A DNA stretch of 64,000 bases from Zelopaecilomyces penicillatus (taxonomy: Eukaryota; Ascomycota; Sordariomycetes; Hypocreales; Pseudodiploosporaceae): assembly GCA_005765155.1 (NCBI GenBank), contig VCCP01000003.1:5146001-5210000 (forward strand). The letters are read 5' to 3'. This document shows positions 32,298 to 43,813 of this stretch, piece by piece. Made by a program: the position numbers and the translations under genes. Position 1 is the stretch's first letter. Every line of letters begins with the position of its first letter. Under the pieces are notes generated by a model. That model saw nothing but the letters and a program-made list of their open reading frames with translations. It was not told where the DNA came from and searched no databases.

Positions 32298-33655
32298 TCA
32301 GATACCAACCGCAATGCCACCATCGTCGCATCCATGAGTGGACGCGCCAGACTGGGGCTGCTGGATAGGATATTCCGAAGAGACTTGAGTCTCAGGGTCG
32401 TGGACCTCGAGTTCGAGCCCGTGGTCCGCAGCGGCGTAGTTGCTCGCTGCCATAATGTCTGAAGCGACGTGGTTTGCTTCGTCGTTGAGGAATTCGTTGA
32501 TGTCGAAGAGGTCGAAGTCGGCGGTAGAGTCACCAACCATATAATCGTCGTCAAGAGTTGAGGAGTTGGGAGAAGAGAGAAGCCCGCTTTCGAGGATAAA
32601 GCGATCTGTGTCAATGGCCGCTGACAGGCCGAAAGAATCGCCCAGGCTGAAAGTAACATCATCCTGAGTTGCAGGAAGCAAGCCAAGCGAGTTGACGTCT
32701 GAGTCTGTGAGGCCAGAAAGGACTTGGGCATCTCTTCCGACTGACACTGCAGGTCGCACAACACCTCAGCAGGATGTTGTGTCAAATCGGAAGAGAAGGC
32801 CGAGGTCTTTTGGCTGGACTGCGTCTCCGCAGTGATAGATAAAGACTCTTGAGTGGATTCGTCAGTTGAATCGGGAATGGGTCCCAGTTCAGGTGACAAA
32901 GAGGCCGGGTTTACAGTAGGGTTAGAAGTAGAACGCATGAGTTCGTCTACCAAAGTTTGCTCTGAGTTGGTTTGGTTGGCTTCTTCTGAAACGCCAAAGA
33001 GCTGTTGTGATAATGTAACGCTGTCCCGGAGTGGGTCCAGCGGAGAAGATGAGCGAGTGACGACACCAGAGTTTCGTCGGAAGCGGTTAAGCTCCTCGAC
33101 GAGCATCAAGTTAGCCTTTTGGGCATTGATGAGTAGCTCCTCGAGTTGTTGGTTACGTTGCTCAAGGGCTTCAACCTCTAGGCGCTTACGCTCCCTGGAT
33201 GACTGGGCAGCGCGTCGGTTTCTGAGGACACGCTCAACACGACGCTGCTCCTTCTCATCATCTGTCTTGGCCCGTTTCCTGATGATGAAAGTTAGCAACT
33301 GCGTCTAATGAAGCAAGCCATTTGTATTGGTGTTGTCCGGGCATGCTTACCTTGGAGGAAGATTTGTCTTTGGCTCTGGGAGCACCTGGCCCCAGGACTT
33401 GCGCTTCTTGGAGGGTTTCTTGTCTGAAGATGTAGAAGACTCTTCTTCTGGAACCACTGAAAGACGAGACTCATCCTCATCGTCATCGTCGATGAAGGAC
33501 TGTGGTGACATTATCTCCATGGGATTCATTGTTGAGGTAGCCGAAGGACTGGCGGCGGAGAATAGAGATGTGAAGTTGTCGCCGGGGGCTGATAGGAATG
33601 ACTCGGCGGGCGAGTTTTCGAATTTTGTCATAGGGGAAGGCTGTTCAAACGCCAT
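32298..33655 (-). CDS. hacA: HacA/Hac1 bZIP regulator of the unfolded protein response (spliced form)
   Basis: Exons 33655-33351 and 33278-32770 are joined by a normal intron; removal of a further 20 bases (32769-32750) connects to 32749-32298, giving 421 residues. The N-terminus (MAFEQPSPMTKFENSPAES) and the KSWGQVLPEPKTNLPPRKRAK block match fungal HacA. The bZIP basic region is NRRAAQSSRERKR (122-134), followed by leucine heptads. The C-terminus ends IQQPQSGASTHGCDDGGIAVGI, a strongly conserved tail reachable only after the 20-base removal. The protein enters the nucleus and activates ER chaperone and secretion genes. The frame is open upstream to an ATG at 33733, so a 26-residue extension is possible; I chose 33655 by homology. 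Two overlapping mini-ORFs lie at 33827-33810 and 33817-33800. Confidence 0.95.
32750..32769 (-). promoter_or_regulatory. hacA: 20-nt IRE1-type non-spliceosomal intron of hacA
   Basis: On the minus strand the boundaries read CTG/CTGA and CTG/CAGT, both exact matches to the CNG/CNGN cleavage loop consensus known for HAC1-type mRNAs. Exactly 20 bases lie between the cuts, and removal shifts the frame from one ending at 31991 to the conserved HacA tail ending at 32298. There is no GT-AG pair, so the spliceosome is not involved. IRE1 cleavage and tRNA-ligase joining are known for the family. Confidence 0.93.
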
Positions 33656-36600
33656 GGTTGCGACTGATGGTTGGTGTGAGGGACTGCTGGACTTGACCGG
33701 ACTGCTTCTAGGCCCAAGATGATGATAGCTCAAGAATTAATGGGGGCAATCCGATGACGGCTGGTGCTCTCTCTGCTGAGGCGATGGCACGACCGGTCCT
33801 TAGTAACAGTTATACATCCAACCTCATGGCAGGCAACAGTCCAAGCGTGTGAGTCAGCGATGATGCGGCGCAGAGATGAGTCAGGTGATTGCGACGCTTA
33901 ATCTTAACACGAAAAGGACAGACTGGCTTTTGTGGCCTTTTGGGTTTCGTAGCAACTGCTCGCCAGGTTTGCGATGGTGGAGGGGCGGCCTCTTTATGTT
34001 AAGGACACGTTGGAGTTTCAAGGGGAGTTGCTGCCTGAGGCGCCAAAGGATGGGCTGACGCAAGCCTAAGCTTCAAACACGAAGGCGAAGGGGGCAGTGG
34101 GAGAGTGGACCTTGATGGGGCCAGAACCATCGGCGGGCCTGCCAATTGCCAGTCTGGGGGAGGGCCGGGATGCAACGCCTAAAAGGGCCTAACAGAGCCC
34201 TAGAGTGGGTGCATCTGCAGGGGGGTCTGAGCGCTATGCGATTGGCAGCCATGGTGTCTGTAGGGCGCTGAAGCTGCGGGCTCAGGGGCACTTGCTGGGC
34301 ACTTGGGGCATCCCGACAGCACGCAGACCGGGCACTCAGCGGGCACGCCATCTGAAGCTAAGGGCTCTGCTGGATGATAGGCATCGGCAGATGAGGGGCT
34401 TTGGCGAGCTTGGAATGCTGGCACAGTGATGGGCAGAGGGGTTCTGGCCACATCATTCGATGGGCTGGTGAACAAAGAAACGACTGCATCACATCTGGAA
34501 CTCTCACCACTTGGCCCTGCCGTGTCCCCCTTTTTTCTGATTTTAGTGTTTTTTTTTCTTGTTCGTTTGTGCCATCGTATCTTGCTGGTTGCCACGAAAA
34601 TCTCTCCTTAACCATGGTGTAAAATTACTCGGTTGTGTGAATATGATAGAGGAGCGCCGTCAGCCCTCAGGTCGCCTTGCCCGCAAGCCAAGGCTCTCCC
34701 ACTTCCGGCTTACTGTATTTCTTCCACACAGTCTCGAGGGCTGGGATGGCTGTCACTTACTCGCCGTGCATGTCGGCATGTACACACTCCCAAAACAGAT
34801 CACCCCAGTTGCATGAGTGCGTGAAGAGATTCTGGGAATGAGGGGGAGGGGCCGGCGGCATGATCGGACATCGTAGAGAAGACGGGCAGAGAAATGCCCG
34901 ACATTTTCGGTTGGAAGCGATGGAAGGAGTGCAGATATAAAGAACATTGTGATTATACATGAATTAACCTGCTCTGTTTCATGGTGAAAATGAGTCTGGG
35001 CCGGGACTTTTTGCTACACAACAGGGCGAATATGAGCACCTGGCGGAAGTAATCAGTCATTTATCAGGCAACGGGGGGGGGAAGAATACACTGTCGCTGG
35101 CATATACACCCAGCCATTCTTCAAGAGAACTTGATCAACTCACCAAATGTTTTCATTGCTTAAAGAACCTAGATTATGCTATAGTGGGACCGGCTAAAGG
35201 GACTTTGATGCTATAAACATGGGTTTCATGTTTGTTTTGCTAGACTTGAAAATGGATTTTTCTATCAATATGCTCGTGATGACTTGAGCTGACACTGGCG
35301 ATGTATTTTTATTTTATTTTTATTTTTCTCCATTGATAGAATAGTTAATCAGGGTTATGTTAAGCAAATCGGCCATATACCTACCTATTCAAACGTGAAT
35401 ACACAAGTTGAAATACGGAGTTATAAAGCGCGGCACTCTCTTATATTAATGTGTCGTTTGAATTGATATGCAAGCATGGAGTGTTGAACTCTACTCCGGT
35501 ACTTCCAGTGATTGCAAACCATCAATTCAAAACTACGGAGTAGCTGTCGAGGCAGTTGATGACGGTAGGGTGGTTATTGTATATCCCCCTCGGCAGTAGA
35601 CAGAGTCAAACATGCAGCACGCACACACTCTCACACAAGGTCGTTGGAATATGCACGCATTGAGGCACAGCCGAGCCTACAGTACATGTCAAGGCTGTAA
35701 CCTGCTTGAGACAGTGGGCTCCGTGTCTTATGTGCGTGGCTTCGCACGATTACAGCCATGCCCTTTCGTCGTGCTATTAATACTACGTTGTACGGAGAAA
35801 AACCGGGATTTTGATTATCATGGCCAACCTTGATCAGCGCGCCTCAACCCTACTTATGTTGGCGGTGGCGAATGAGTTATCAGATATGCCGTGAGTCTAC
35901 TGCACGCCGCTGGGCCATCGGCGACCATCGCCTGCCTTGGGTGCAGCAACTCGAGCAAGGTGCATGCCTGTGAGGAACAACACATCAAGGGCAAGTGGTT
36001 GATGTTGTGGTTGTAGCCATTGTGCGGAGAAACGAGCAGGGAAGCAGGGAAGCCAAAGCACCAGGTTGGGTTTGCTGGAATGTCTCCCATGCATGCTGCT
36101 AGTCACCGCGGACTCCGATGATCTCCACTCCTCGTCTGCGCTGCCTCGATGCTTCGGCCTCCACCCCTATTCGCCCATTAGTTGGCTGATATGAATAGCC
36201 GAACCAGGCAATAAGATTTGAACAAACGGAGGACAGAGGGTTGGGTTTGCGTTGGGCTTGCCCAGTGCATCTCGCTTCGCCCAGCCACTATCTTGTGCGC
36301 AGGTTTTATCTCTTGCTGCAGAAATGTTTGCATGCAACAAGACATGTGTAGATGCATGTCTATCCCAGTATGATACCACTCATCCAACAGCCCACTGCAA
36401 TGGGCCACCCTTGCTCTGGGGATGGTACGACGATGGATGTGACCTCCATGATCCATCACACCATTGCAAGCAATCCCAAGGAAACTCGCCGTTTGCCTTC
36501 CCGACGGGGAGTTAAATTGGCTCTGTGGGGTGCTTCAGGCTTCTGGAATCCATGAAACATAAAATGGTTGCCCACGAGTAAGGGTCGGTAAAAGGGCCAG

Positions 36601-37935
36601 GGCTGGTCAGAAGCTGGGAAAGGGGGGGCCGTGGAGCTGCCTGATGGGGAAAACGGCGAAAAAGGGTCGCGAGGTGAAGTCCGAAACCGATGGTGGTTCT
36701 GGGCAGTTCCCCCGGATTCCATGCCTCAAATCCTCCCAGCCTGGCCATCCATCCAGTGTCACGTTTCACGTTTGAGCCCACCGGCAGCGGGCCGACTTTG
36801 ATCTGCCACGCACCCGTCCGCCCACACAGACATTTTGCGCTTCTTCTTATCATAGACGGAAACGTAAACAGGCACAAGCGTGATGATCCCCAGCCGCCAC
36901 GGCCACGGCAATGCGACATCAGAGTTAACGACAGTCAATAACTTAATCTGGAAGTGGTGTCTGCAGACGAGATGGACGGGTTCTTTATTACCCGCCCCTT
37001 CCTCCCTTTATTGAATCAAATCTAATCAACTGCCTGTAATATCGATGAGGGAGAGTACAAAATTAGGCTGTGAGCTTAACGACCGCACTAGGCCGGGTTG
37101 GGTCTACTATCCGTAATTAGTCCAGTCTTGCCCTGACCCAACTCGTGCCAATGCCGCCCGCAGAACTGTCGTGCGACTGAGTTCGGGTTTTGCTGACATG
37201 AATCATCATGACCGTCAGATGTGTCTGCGCTGACTAGCCACAAGAAGAGAAAACCTACAACGCCAGGACCGAAAAGGGTGCAAGATTATGATAATATAGA
37301 CTATCTATTCATAGAGTAATTATGGCTCATGAAACTGTGCCTGCATCTAATTGCCGAGTCAGTATCTCAACCTCGACCCTCATTTTCAATAAAAAAAAAA
37401 AAGTACCGGGTAGTTCAACATCAAAATGGTATTTTGCAGTAGCCAAATTAAGGACGGTTCAACCGACCCATGCAATGGTTGGCTTCATAAACAAGGGGTG
37501 GCCGCTTTATTATAGTATAGCTTCCTCTGCCATGTTTGAAACTTATAACATTTTACGAAGTAGTGAGCGCGGAAAAGGCGATAAGCTGACATTATGAGGA
37601 TTCACTACAAGAAACAATTCCGATGAGATTGAGACCCAAGTCTCGGGAACTCTAAAATGTGGCTAGTGACCATGATCTGTGCTCTTGAGCCACGTGGAGA
37701 CCAGTTCGTCCTGTGGCGGTGCGTGAGGCGCTGAGCATAGGCTTTTTTGTTCCTGTTGCGTCACCCCGCCTCAGCCCACCTGACAAGGCGGCGACAAAGG
37801 AAGAAAGTTGCCTTCCAATCATCCACTTCAGCCTCAGCCCTCGACCTGCGAAAGCCCAAACCCCAACCAGACCACATCTCCCCCCCCTTTCAATCCAAGA
37901 CCCGACAAGAAAACAGAACCCAAAAATCTCACAGG
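33656..37935. other. Gene-free region between hacA and DID2 (4.3 kb)
   Basis: The two genes are divergent. This holds the hacA leader (with candidate upstream mini-ORFs near 33800-33827) and both promoters. A stretch at about 34960-35610 has no open frame of 60 codons. TACGGAGT-type motifs occur at 35414-35421 and 35534-35542, and CACGTG at 37691-37696. No frame shows a domain. Confidence 0.5.
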
Positions 37936-38651
37936 ATGTCGAACCGCCAGCTCGCCCGCGACACCCAAGTCGAGTTCCAAGCCCGCTTCCAGGCCAAGCA
38001 GGCCCGTCGTGAGGCGCAAAAGGCGGCCAAGCAGGACCCCATCCTCAAGAAGCAGATCCAGGACCTGCTCAAAAAGGGCGAGACGCAAAAGGCCTACCAG
38101 AAAGCCAAGATGCTGCTCTCCAAGCAGGCGCTCGCCCAGCAGATGGACCAGATGGCCGACATGGCCGAGTTGTCGGCCGCCCAGATCCAGGCCAACAACG
38201 CCATGAACCGCATGACGCACATGATGGCCTCGTCGTCGCGAACCATGAACGTTGCGCAAAAGAATACCAACCCTGAAAAGGTAAGCAAGAGCGCAAACCC
38301 CCCCTCCCCCTGTCTAACTTTATATCTTATCAATGATGGGTGATGGGACTAATCTCGGGATTGAAAACACAATGTTAGACCCTCGTCACGCTCGAGCAGT
38401 TCAAGCAGCAAAACGAAGAATACGCCATGTCCAACGGCATCTACCAGGACGCCATCACCCAATCTACATCTACCCAGGTCGGCGAAGACGCCGTACACGA
38501 ATTACTCGGCAAGCTGGCCGACGATGCCGGCCTCGAACTCAGCCACGAGCTCAACAAAGCCACCCCCGCCTCCGTCGATCCGCAAACCAATGATCCCAAC
38601 GCCGAGGAAGAGGATAGGCTGCAGCAGAGGCTGAGGGCTTTGCGGGCATGA
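37936..38651 (+). CDS. ESCRT-III protein, DID2/CHMP1-like
   Basis: Two exons (37936-38280, 38379-38651) give 205 residues, the size of yeast Did2. The N-terminal half is basic and helical (QARFQAKQARREAQKAAKQD), the middle has Met/Gln-rich helices, and the acidic C-terminal half reads FKQQNEEYAMSNGIYQDAI and VHELLGKLADDAGLEL. It ends EDRLQQRLRALRA, which fits a MIT-interacting motif that recruits Vps4. Did2/CHMP1 acts on the endosome surface in multivesicular body formation. The Snf7-type fold is clear; CHMP1 assignment over other ESCRT-III members is by C-terminal pattern and length. Confidence 0.72.
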
Positions 38652-39100
38652 GCTATGCACACAACCGACGGACAGAGGACAGATAAGACAAAGTCAGACG
38701 GACAGACGGGCCGACGGGGGTTGATGATGAATTGATGTGGAAATACGAGCGTAACTAGTTACCCAGTCATCGGACTTTTGGCGGGTATTTCTTTTTTGAA
38801 CAAAGAAGTTCGGCGTTTACACGGGATGGCGCGAATGGGGTTGGTTTTATTTTTTGCTATCACGGATCGACTAGAACGCATGGGGCATCTCTGCTGCATT
38901 TCGATGTGCCTTTTCCTTTCTCTTACTCATTGACAGACTCTATGATAAACTCGACCATCTATCTTTGTTTATCACTATTCTCTAGTTATATCCGACATGC
39001 GCCCGTCATCCCATTGCTTCTACTGCATACGCTTCAGCAGCCTTTAGCGCCCCTAATTTTCCATGCTTCATTGACATTTTCCCCACTCCACTCCCACAAT
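38652..39100. other. Convergent 3' region, DID2 and SKI2
   Basis: About 450 bases between two gene ends with CGGACAGA-type short repeats near 38665-38715. No gene is seen. Confidence 0.5.
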
Positions 39101-42100
39101 TTACATGTACAGACTCGCCACGGCCGTGATGTCACGTTTAATCATCTCCTGCGCCTGCTGCATTTTCTGATACAGATCCGGGTCGCCAATGATTCTCGCC
39201 GCGTTCTTCACCTCGCGGCATGTCTCATCAAGACGAGTGATAGTACGCACAATCGTGCCCTCTAAAACGTCCGTCAGTCCCGTAATGTTCTTGAAGCTCA
39301 TGCCCCTAGCCCATTCGTAGACGACCTCCATCAGCCCAAAGCGTGGCTGTGACACAAAGTCGTTGGAGTCTTCGCTCGACTGAATCACCTGCAGCCGCGT
39401 CTGTACATCGTTGACTTTCTCCGAGAGAGCGATGATGGTGTCGCGGCCGCGTTCGAGGTTGCCTGTCAGCACGGGCTCTGTGGTCGTCTTTTCCTGGAAC
39501 ACGAATGATGACAGGAGGGCGGCGATTTCGGCGGGTTCGAATTCGGCTAGGACATTGTCGAGGATAAGCTCCGTGAGAACTAGTTCGTCTCCTGAATGGA
39601 CCTCGCAAGCGACTTTGCCCTTGAGCTGGATGCGAGTTGCATCATCGATGAATCCTAGTTCCTTTAATACCTGGACTCGTTGCTCGTAGTCAGGTAGCAG
39701 CTGGAGATTCTGGCCCGAGAGAGACTGCTTCAGCTGAGAGATGTGTTCCTTAATGAGCCATTCATCGTGACACATAGCAAACTAAGTAGAATCGGCCCAT
39801 GTTAGTTCAATTCTCTTCATAACCGGAATGCAAAAACGGAAAAATAAAATTGAAGAAGAAAAAAAAAAACCTACGTGTTTGAGGAAAGCTTGACACTTGA
39901 TAGATGCTGAGCCAGCCACATCCTTTGTCAACTGCACCCTCTTCTCTATCATCTCCTGCAGCTGCATGCTCTTGACTTTGCTCATGTCCACCTCATCCCA
40001 CCTGTCATCCCAGCCTGAGCAGATCTCCTGAAGCCGCTCCATAGCCTGCTGACCAACTTCGCCTCCTTTGTATAATTCGGGCACTGTTCCTTTCAGCACC
40101 CACTTCGTCACACACTCAACATCTGCCAAGGGAACGTGCAGCGTCTTAGTCTGCAAGCGCCTTTTACCCTGTGGCAGCTTGTGCAAGTATTTTCGGAAGA
40201 TTGGTATGAATGGGAGCTGATCTGTAGCGTCGCGCCTCTCTCTGAGGGGCTTGATTACGCATACATGTAAAACGGGCTCCTCAAAAGACCCCCGTGGACT
40301 CATACCCTCCCCTAGAAGAACGCCGGCAGTGCGGATGCCGTCCCAATTGATAACAACCAACCGATTCTGCGTGAACATTCGTCGTCCGATGGTAATCTTC
40401 AGTAGAGCCTTGTAGAGATCAAAGGTAAGCTGCTTGTAGTCTTGCGCAGCTTGATGGCACTCGTCCATGCCCTCATCACAGATCTTGCAGGACTCTCGCT
40501 TGACCTTTGCCAAATCTGCCTGCGCGATCTTGACGTCTTTTTCGTGCTCGGGTAATAGCTGTTGAGTAGCATGCTCTGAGAAACTTCGCTTAATCATTTC
40601 CTCAATCTTGAGTGCCTCCACTCTCAACAGGTTAAGAATCATGTTATAAGTCAACCTGAATTGTGACCTCAACTTAGAAGGCTCTCCTTGTATCATGTTG
40701 CGCAGTTCGGCCACAGGGGGAACATCATCGGAGCCCCCCGGAGGCACAATGATCACTGACCCAACCTTATCCAGTCCACGACGGCCAGCTCGGCCAGCCA
40801 TCTGTGTATACTCACCCGGTAGCAAATTTCTGAAGGAGTGACCATCATGTTTACGGTATCCTGAAAACACGACTGTTCTTGTTGGCAGGTTGAGACCCAT
40901 GGCGAAAGTCTCCGTAGCAAACAACACCTTGACGAGCGTTCGAGCGAATAGTATCTCCACCAACTCTTTCACAATTGGCAGCAAACCACCATGATGGACC
41001 GCGATACCTCTGCCCAGAAGCTCCCTCAGTCTAATAATCTGAGGGAGTACTCTGTCCTCTGGTTTCAATCGCGCAATCGACTTTTCAATGATCATATGGA
41101 TATGACTCTTCTCCGTGGCTGTACAGAAATCCTGGTTGCTCAGGGCGTCTGCATTCTCTTCGCATCTCTTCTTAGAGAAGACAAAGATACAAGCAGGCAG
41201 GAGAGTCTGCTTCCGTAGGAACTGTACAAGATGCACCCAAAGGTTTTTGTCCTGAGCAGCAGATGAAAAGCCCCCAGGTCGTCCAGTTCTACCCATGTGC
41301 CCTGGTGTATGACTGGCACGGGGAGGGCCGCCACGTCCCCTTTGCTGGTTTCCACCACGACCACCACCGCGTTGTGACTGACCTCCTCCGCCCCCCCTTT
41401 GGCCATTTCCACCTCCTCCACCACCACGTTGGCCACCTCTCTGCCCACCGCGGGGGTTACCTCCTCGCGAGGAAATGGTAGTTTCGGCTGGCGCTGGTTT
41501 TTCTTTTGACTGAACCGCAAGGTGTGCGTCCTTCCACCCCTTTTCAACAAATTTCTTGTCCGAATCCACAATCTTGTGAATGTACTTCCCAGCCCAGAGG
41601 TAGTGTTCCAGTGGAACAGGTCTCTTGGCGGTTGAAATGACATAGATATCCTTTTGCTTTGTTCTTCCAACCCACGAGGCAAACTCGTGCGTGTTGGGAA
41701 CTGTAGCTGAGAGGAGAATGAGAGAGATATGCTCCGGCAACATGATGATGACCTCCTCCCAGACAACACCTCGCTCAAAATCATTGACATAGTGGACCTC
41801 GTCGAAAATGACAAACTCCACATCACGGATCAGGTCAGCTCCTCGGTACAACATGCTTCGAAGAATTTCCGTCGTCATGATAAGGCAGCTCGCTTCTGGG
41901 TTGATTTGAACGTCGCCTGTCAGAATACCAACTTCGTCAAAATCCTGTCGGAAATCACGGAATTTCTGATTGCTTAGGGCTTTAATCGGCGACGTGTAGA
42001 TGGCCTTTGTCATGTGCTTAGCTGCCAACGCAATAGCATACTCGGCAACAACAGTTTTACCGGCAGAAGTGTGAGCTGCAACGAAGACCGAATCACCGTT

Positions 42101-43033
42101 CTCTAGATGGTAGACGGCCTCTTTCTGGAAAGTATCGAGCTCAAAGGGCCACTCACGAGCCATATCAGGCACCAGTTCTCGGAAGTTGGTCATCTCGTGC
42201 TTGATATCCACCATGTGTGCCCATTCTCGCCCCGCTTTCCTAGCACTAGACGCTGCAAGCACTCCATGAGGTTCCAGTGACGGGAACTCCACAGGTAAGA
42301 TGTCGTCAATGTCATCACCATCCTCATCATCTTCGGCAACGTCGTTTGGCATCTTGTCTAGAGGCGTATCGTTGTCTAGTACATCCCCATTTGCATCCTC
42401 TGGATCCTCCCCAAGCTCCTGTTCGATTGCTTCGGCAGCTTCCTGGTCTTGGCCTGTCTTTTTGCTGAAATCAATGCCACGATCTAGCCCCGGAGCCAAC
42501 TCTAGCAGTCCCCCCTCAACCCCGAGCTGGATAACACGCTCAAGCTTACTACCTCCAGACTCAGTATCTCCGGTGGGGCCAGCATGGACCTGGTCTTCCA
42601 AAGCTGCAGTGGCTTCAATACCATCCAGTCCGCCGGGAGCAAACGGGAAGAACCCAGCAGCACCTCTCACAAACTCAGCTCGGTTTGCCGGTTTCCGAAG
42701 CAGACTTGTCGAATTTTTGGCCGTGGCGCTGTTTAGAGGCACTGTCACATTCTTGTACCCAGTCACTCTGCCCTCGAGCCCATTACGCAGAAACCTCGTG
42801 ACAGTTCGAGTCTGAGGCGGGGCAATTTTGAAGAGCGATGAGTAGTCGGCCTCGAAATCCCATCGTTGCTGAAGTCGGTTGAGCCATTCGTGGGAGAACT
42901 CAGACGACGGCTTGAGAAACTCATCCTCCAGCCGGTGCTTCAGCTCATCCGGGTTCTGAGGCTCGCTATTCTCAGGAAGGATGCCGGCGACGCCTTCATC
43001 CTGCGATTGCAGGAGGGCATCGATGCCAGACAT
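39101..43033 (-). CDS. ski2: SKI2-type DExH RNA helicase
   Basis: Two exons (43033-39875, 39781-39101) give 1,279 residues, the family length. The N-terminal region ends in PFELDTFQKEAV. RecA1 has AHTSAGKT (320-327), DEVH (411-414) and SATVPN (442-447). A Gly/Arg/Gln-rich insertion (about 523-588, many RGG units) sits between RecA1 and RecA2. RecA2 shows FATETFAMGLNLP and QMAGRAGRRGLD. An arch-type insertion and a C-terminal DSHCT domain follow. The Ski complex (Ski2, Ski3, Ski8) feeds cytoplasmic mRNA to the exosome for 3'-5' decay. The N-terminal length and domain order favour Ski2 over nuclear Mtr4. The 5' splice site lies at 39874 and is followed by a T-rich run. Confidence 0.95.
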
Positions 43034-43813
43034 TGTTTCAAAATGGAAGTGCTGAGCGTTGAGGTAGATGTTTCTCTCTCTGTTATGAAACGAACGAAGG
43101 AGAGAAGTGGTTGAGTGACAGCATCATGTACAGCTGTTGTGCCCCGCTATTGCCGGCGGGTCCTTTTCAGAAATATTTACTTGGTCATTGTCAGTTAAAG
43201 TTCTAATAGAACCCAACCTAAACCTCAGGTCTCTGACTACCTTGATCTGCATCAGCTCTGCACGTTTTTAAAACAACCTGTCTAGGCTGCAAGAGTCATT
43301 TGCAAAGCAAGAAGTATTGGCCAAGCTATCAGCTCTGTTTCCCTCCATTTGCAATTGTAAACACCGCGACGCTGACACCTGGATCTCCTAGCATGGACTG
43401 AAGCTTAATTTTGAAGTTTTAAATATTACAGGGTAGGCCAATCATGTCATCTCTTCCAATCTCGAATATTAGAACAACATAACCAGTGGTCATCACGTAA
43501 CTCCGAGGTGCTCACTGGAGTAAATATGGGATACATCAGAATTCGTTTTGCTCACAAATGATCATTAAAGACGAGTGCCGTGGTAGGGGTGTATACATGA
43601 GCCCACATAATACAAGTACAAGTCCCTTCCTCCCCATCCATCTATCAAAAAAATATACGGCTTCAAGTCACCAGCAAGGGTAGCCAGCCTCATGCTTCAT
43701 ATTTTGAAGCAACCCTAACTAGACCTGCGCCTGTAGTCAGATTATACTGCCTTGACTCATCCGTGGTTTGAAACACCAAAATACTCCTCAACCAACTTCC
43801 CACACCGTGCTCT
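43034..43813. other. SKI2 promoter and PDH E1-beta 3' region
   Basis: About 780 bases between two same-strand genes. No gene is seen. Confidence 0.5.

Larger units (their letters stand above)
31991..33655 (-). other. hacA: Unspliced (uninduced) hacA reading frame
   Basis: If only the conventional intron is removed, the frame stays open past the 20-base site to a stop at 31991, predicting 530 residues. The last 259 or so differ from the active form: Ser/Thr/Leu-rich, then Arg-rich, ending GGCPKRRRLMR. Fungal hac mRNAs are known to change their C-terminus on splicing; whether this long tail has function is unknown. Confidence 0.7.

Noticed and set aside
32727..32746. Alternative 20-base register for the hacA intron just downstream of CTGCAG
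   Set aside because: It restores the frame but lacks CNG/CNGN at its 3' end and does not give the expected PAVSVG joint.
32853..33308. 151-codon plus-strand frame opposite hacA
   Set aside because: Ser/Arg-rich antisense shadow of the bZIP coding region.
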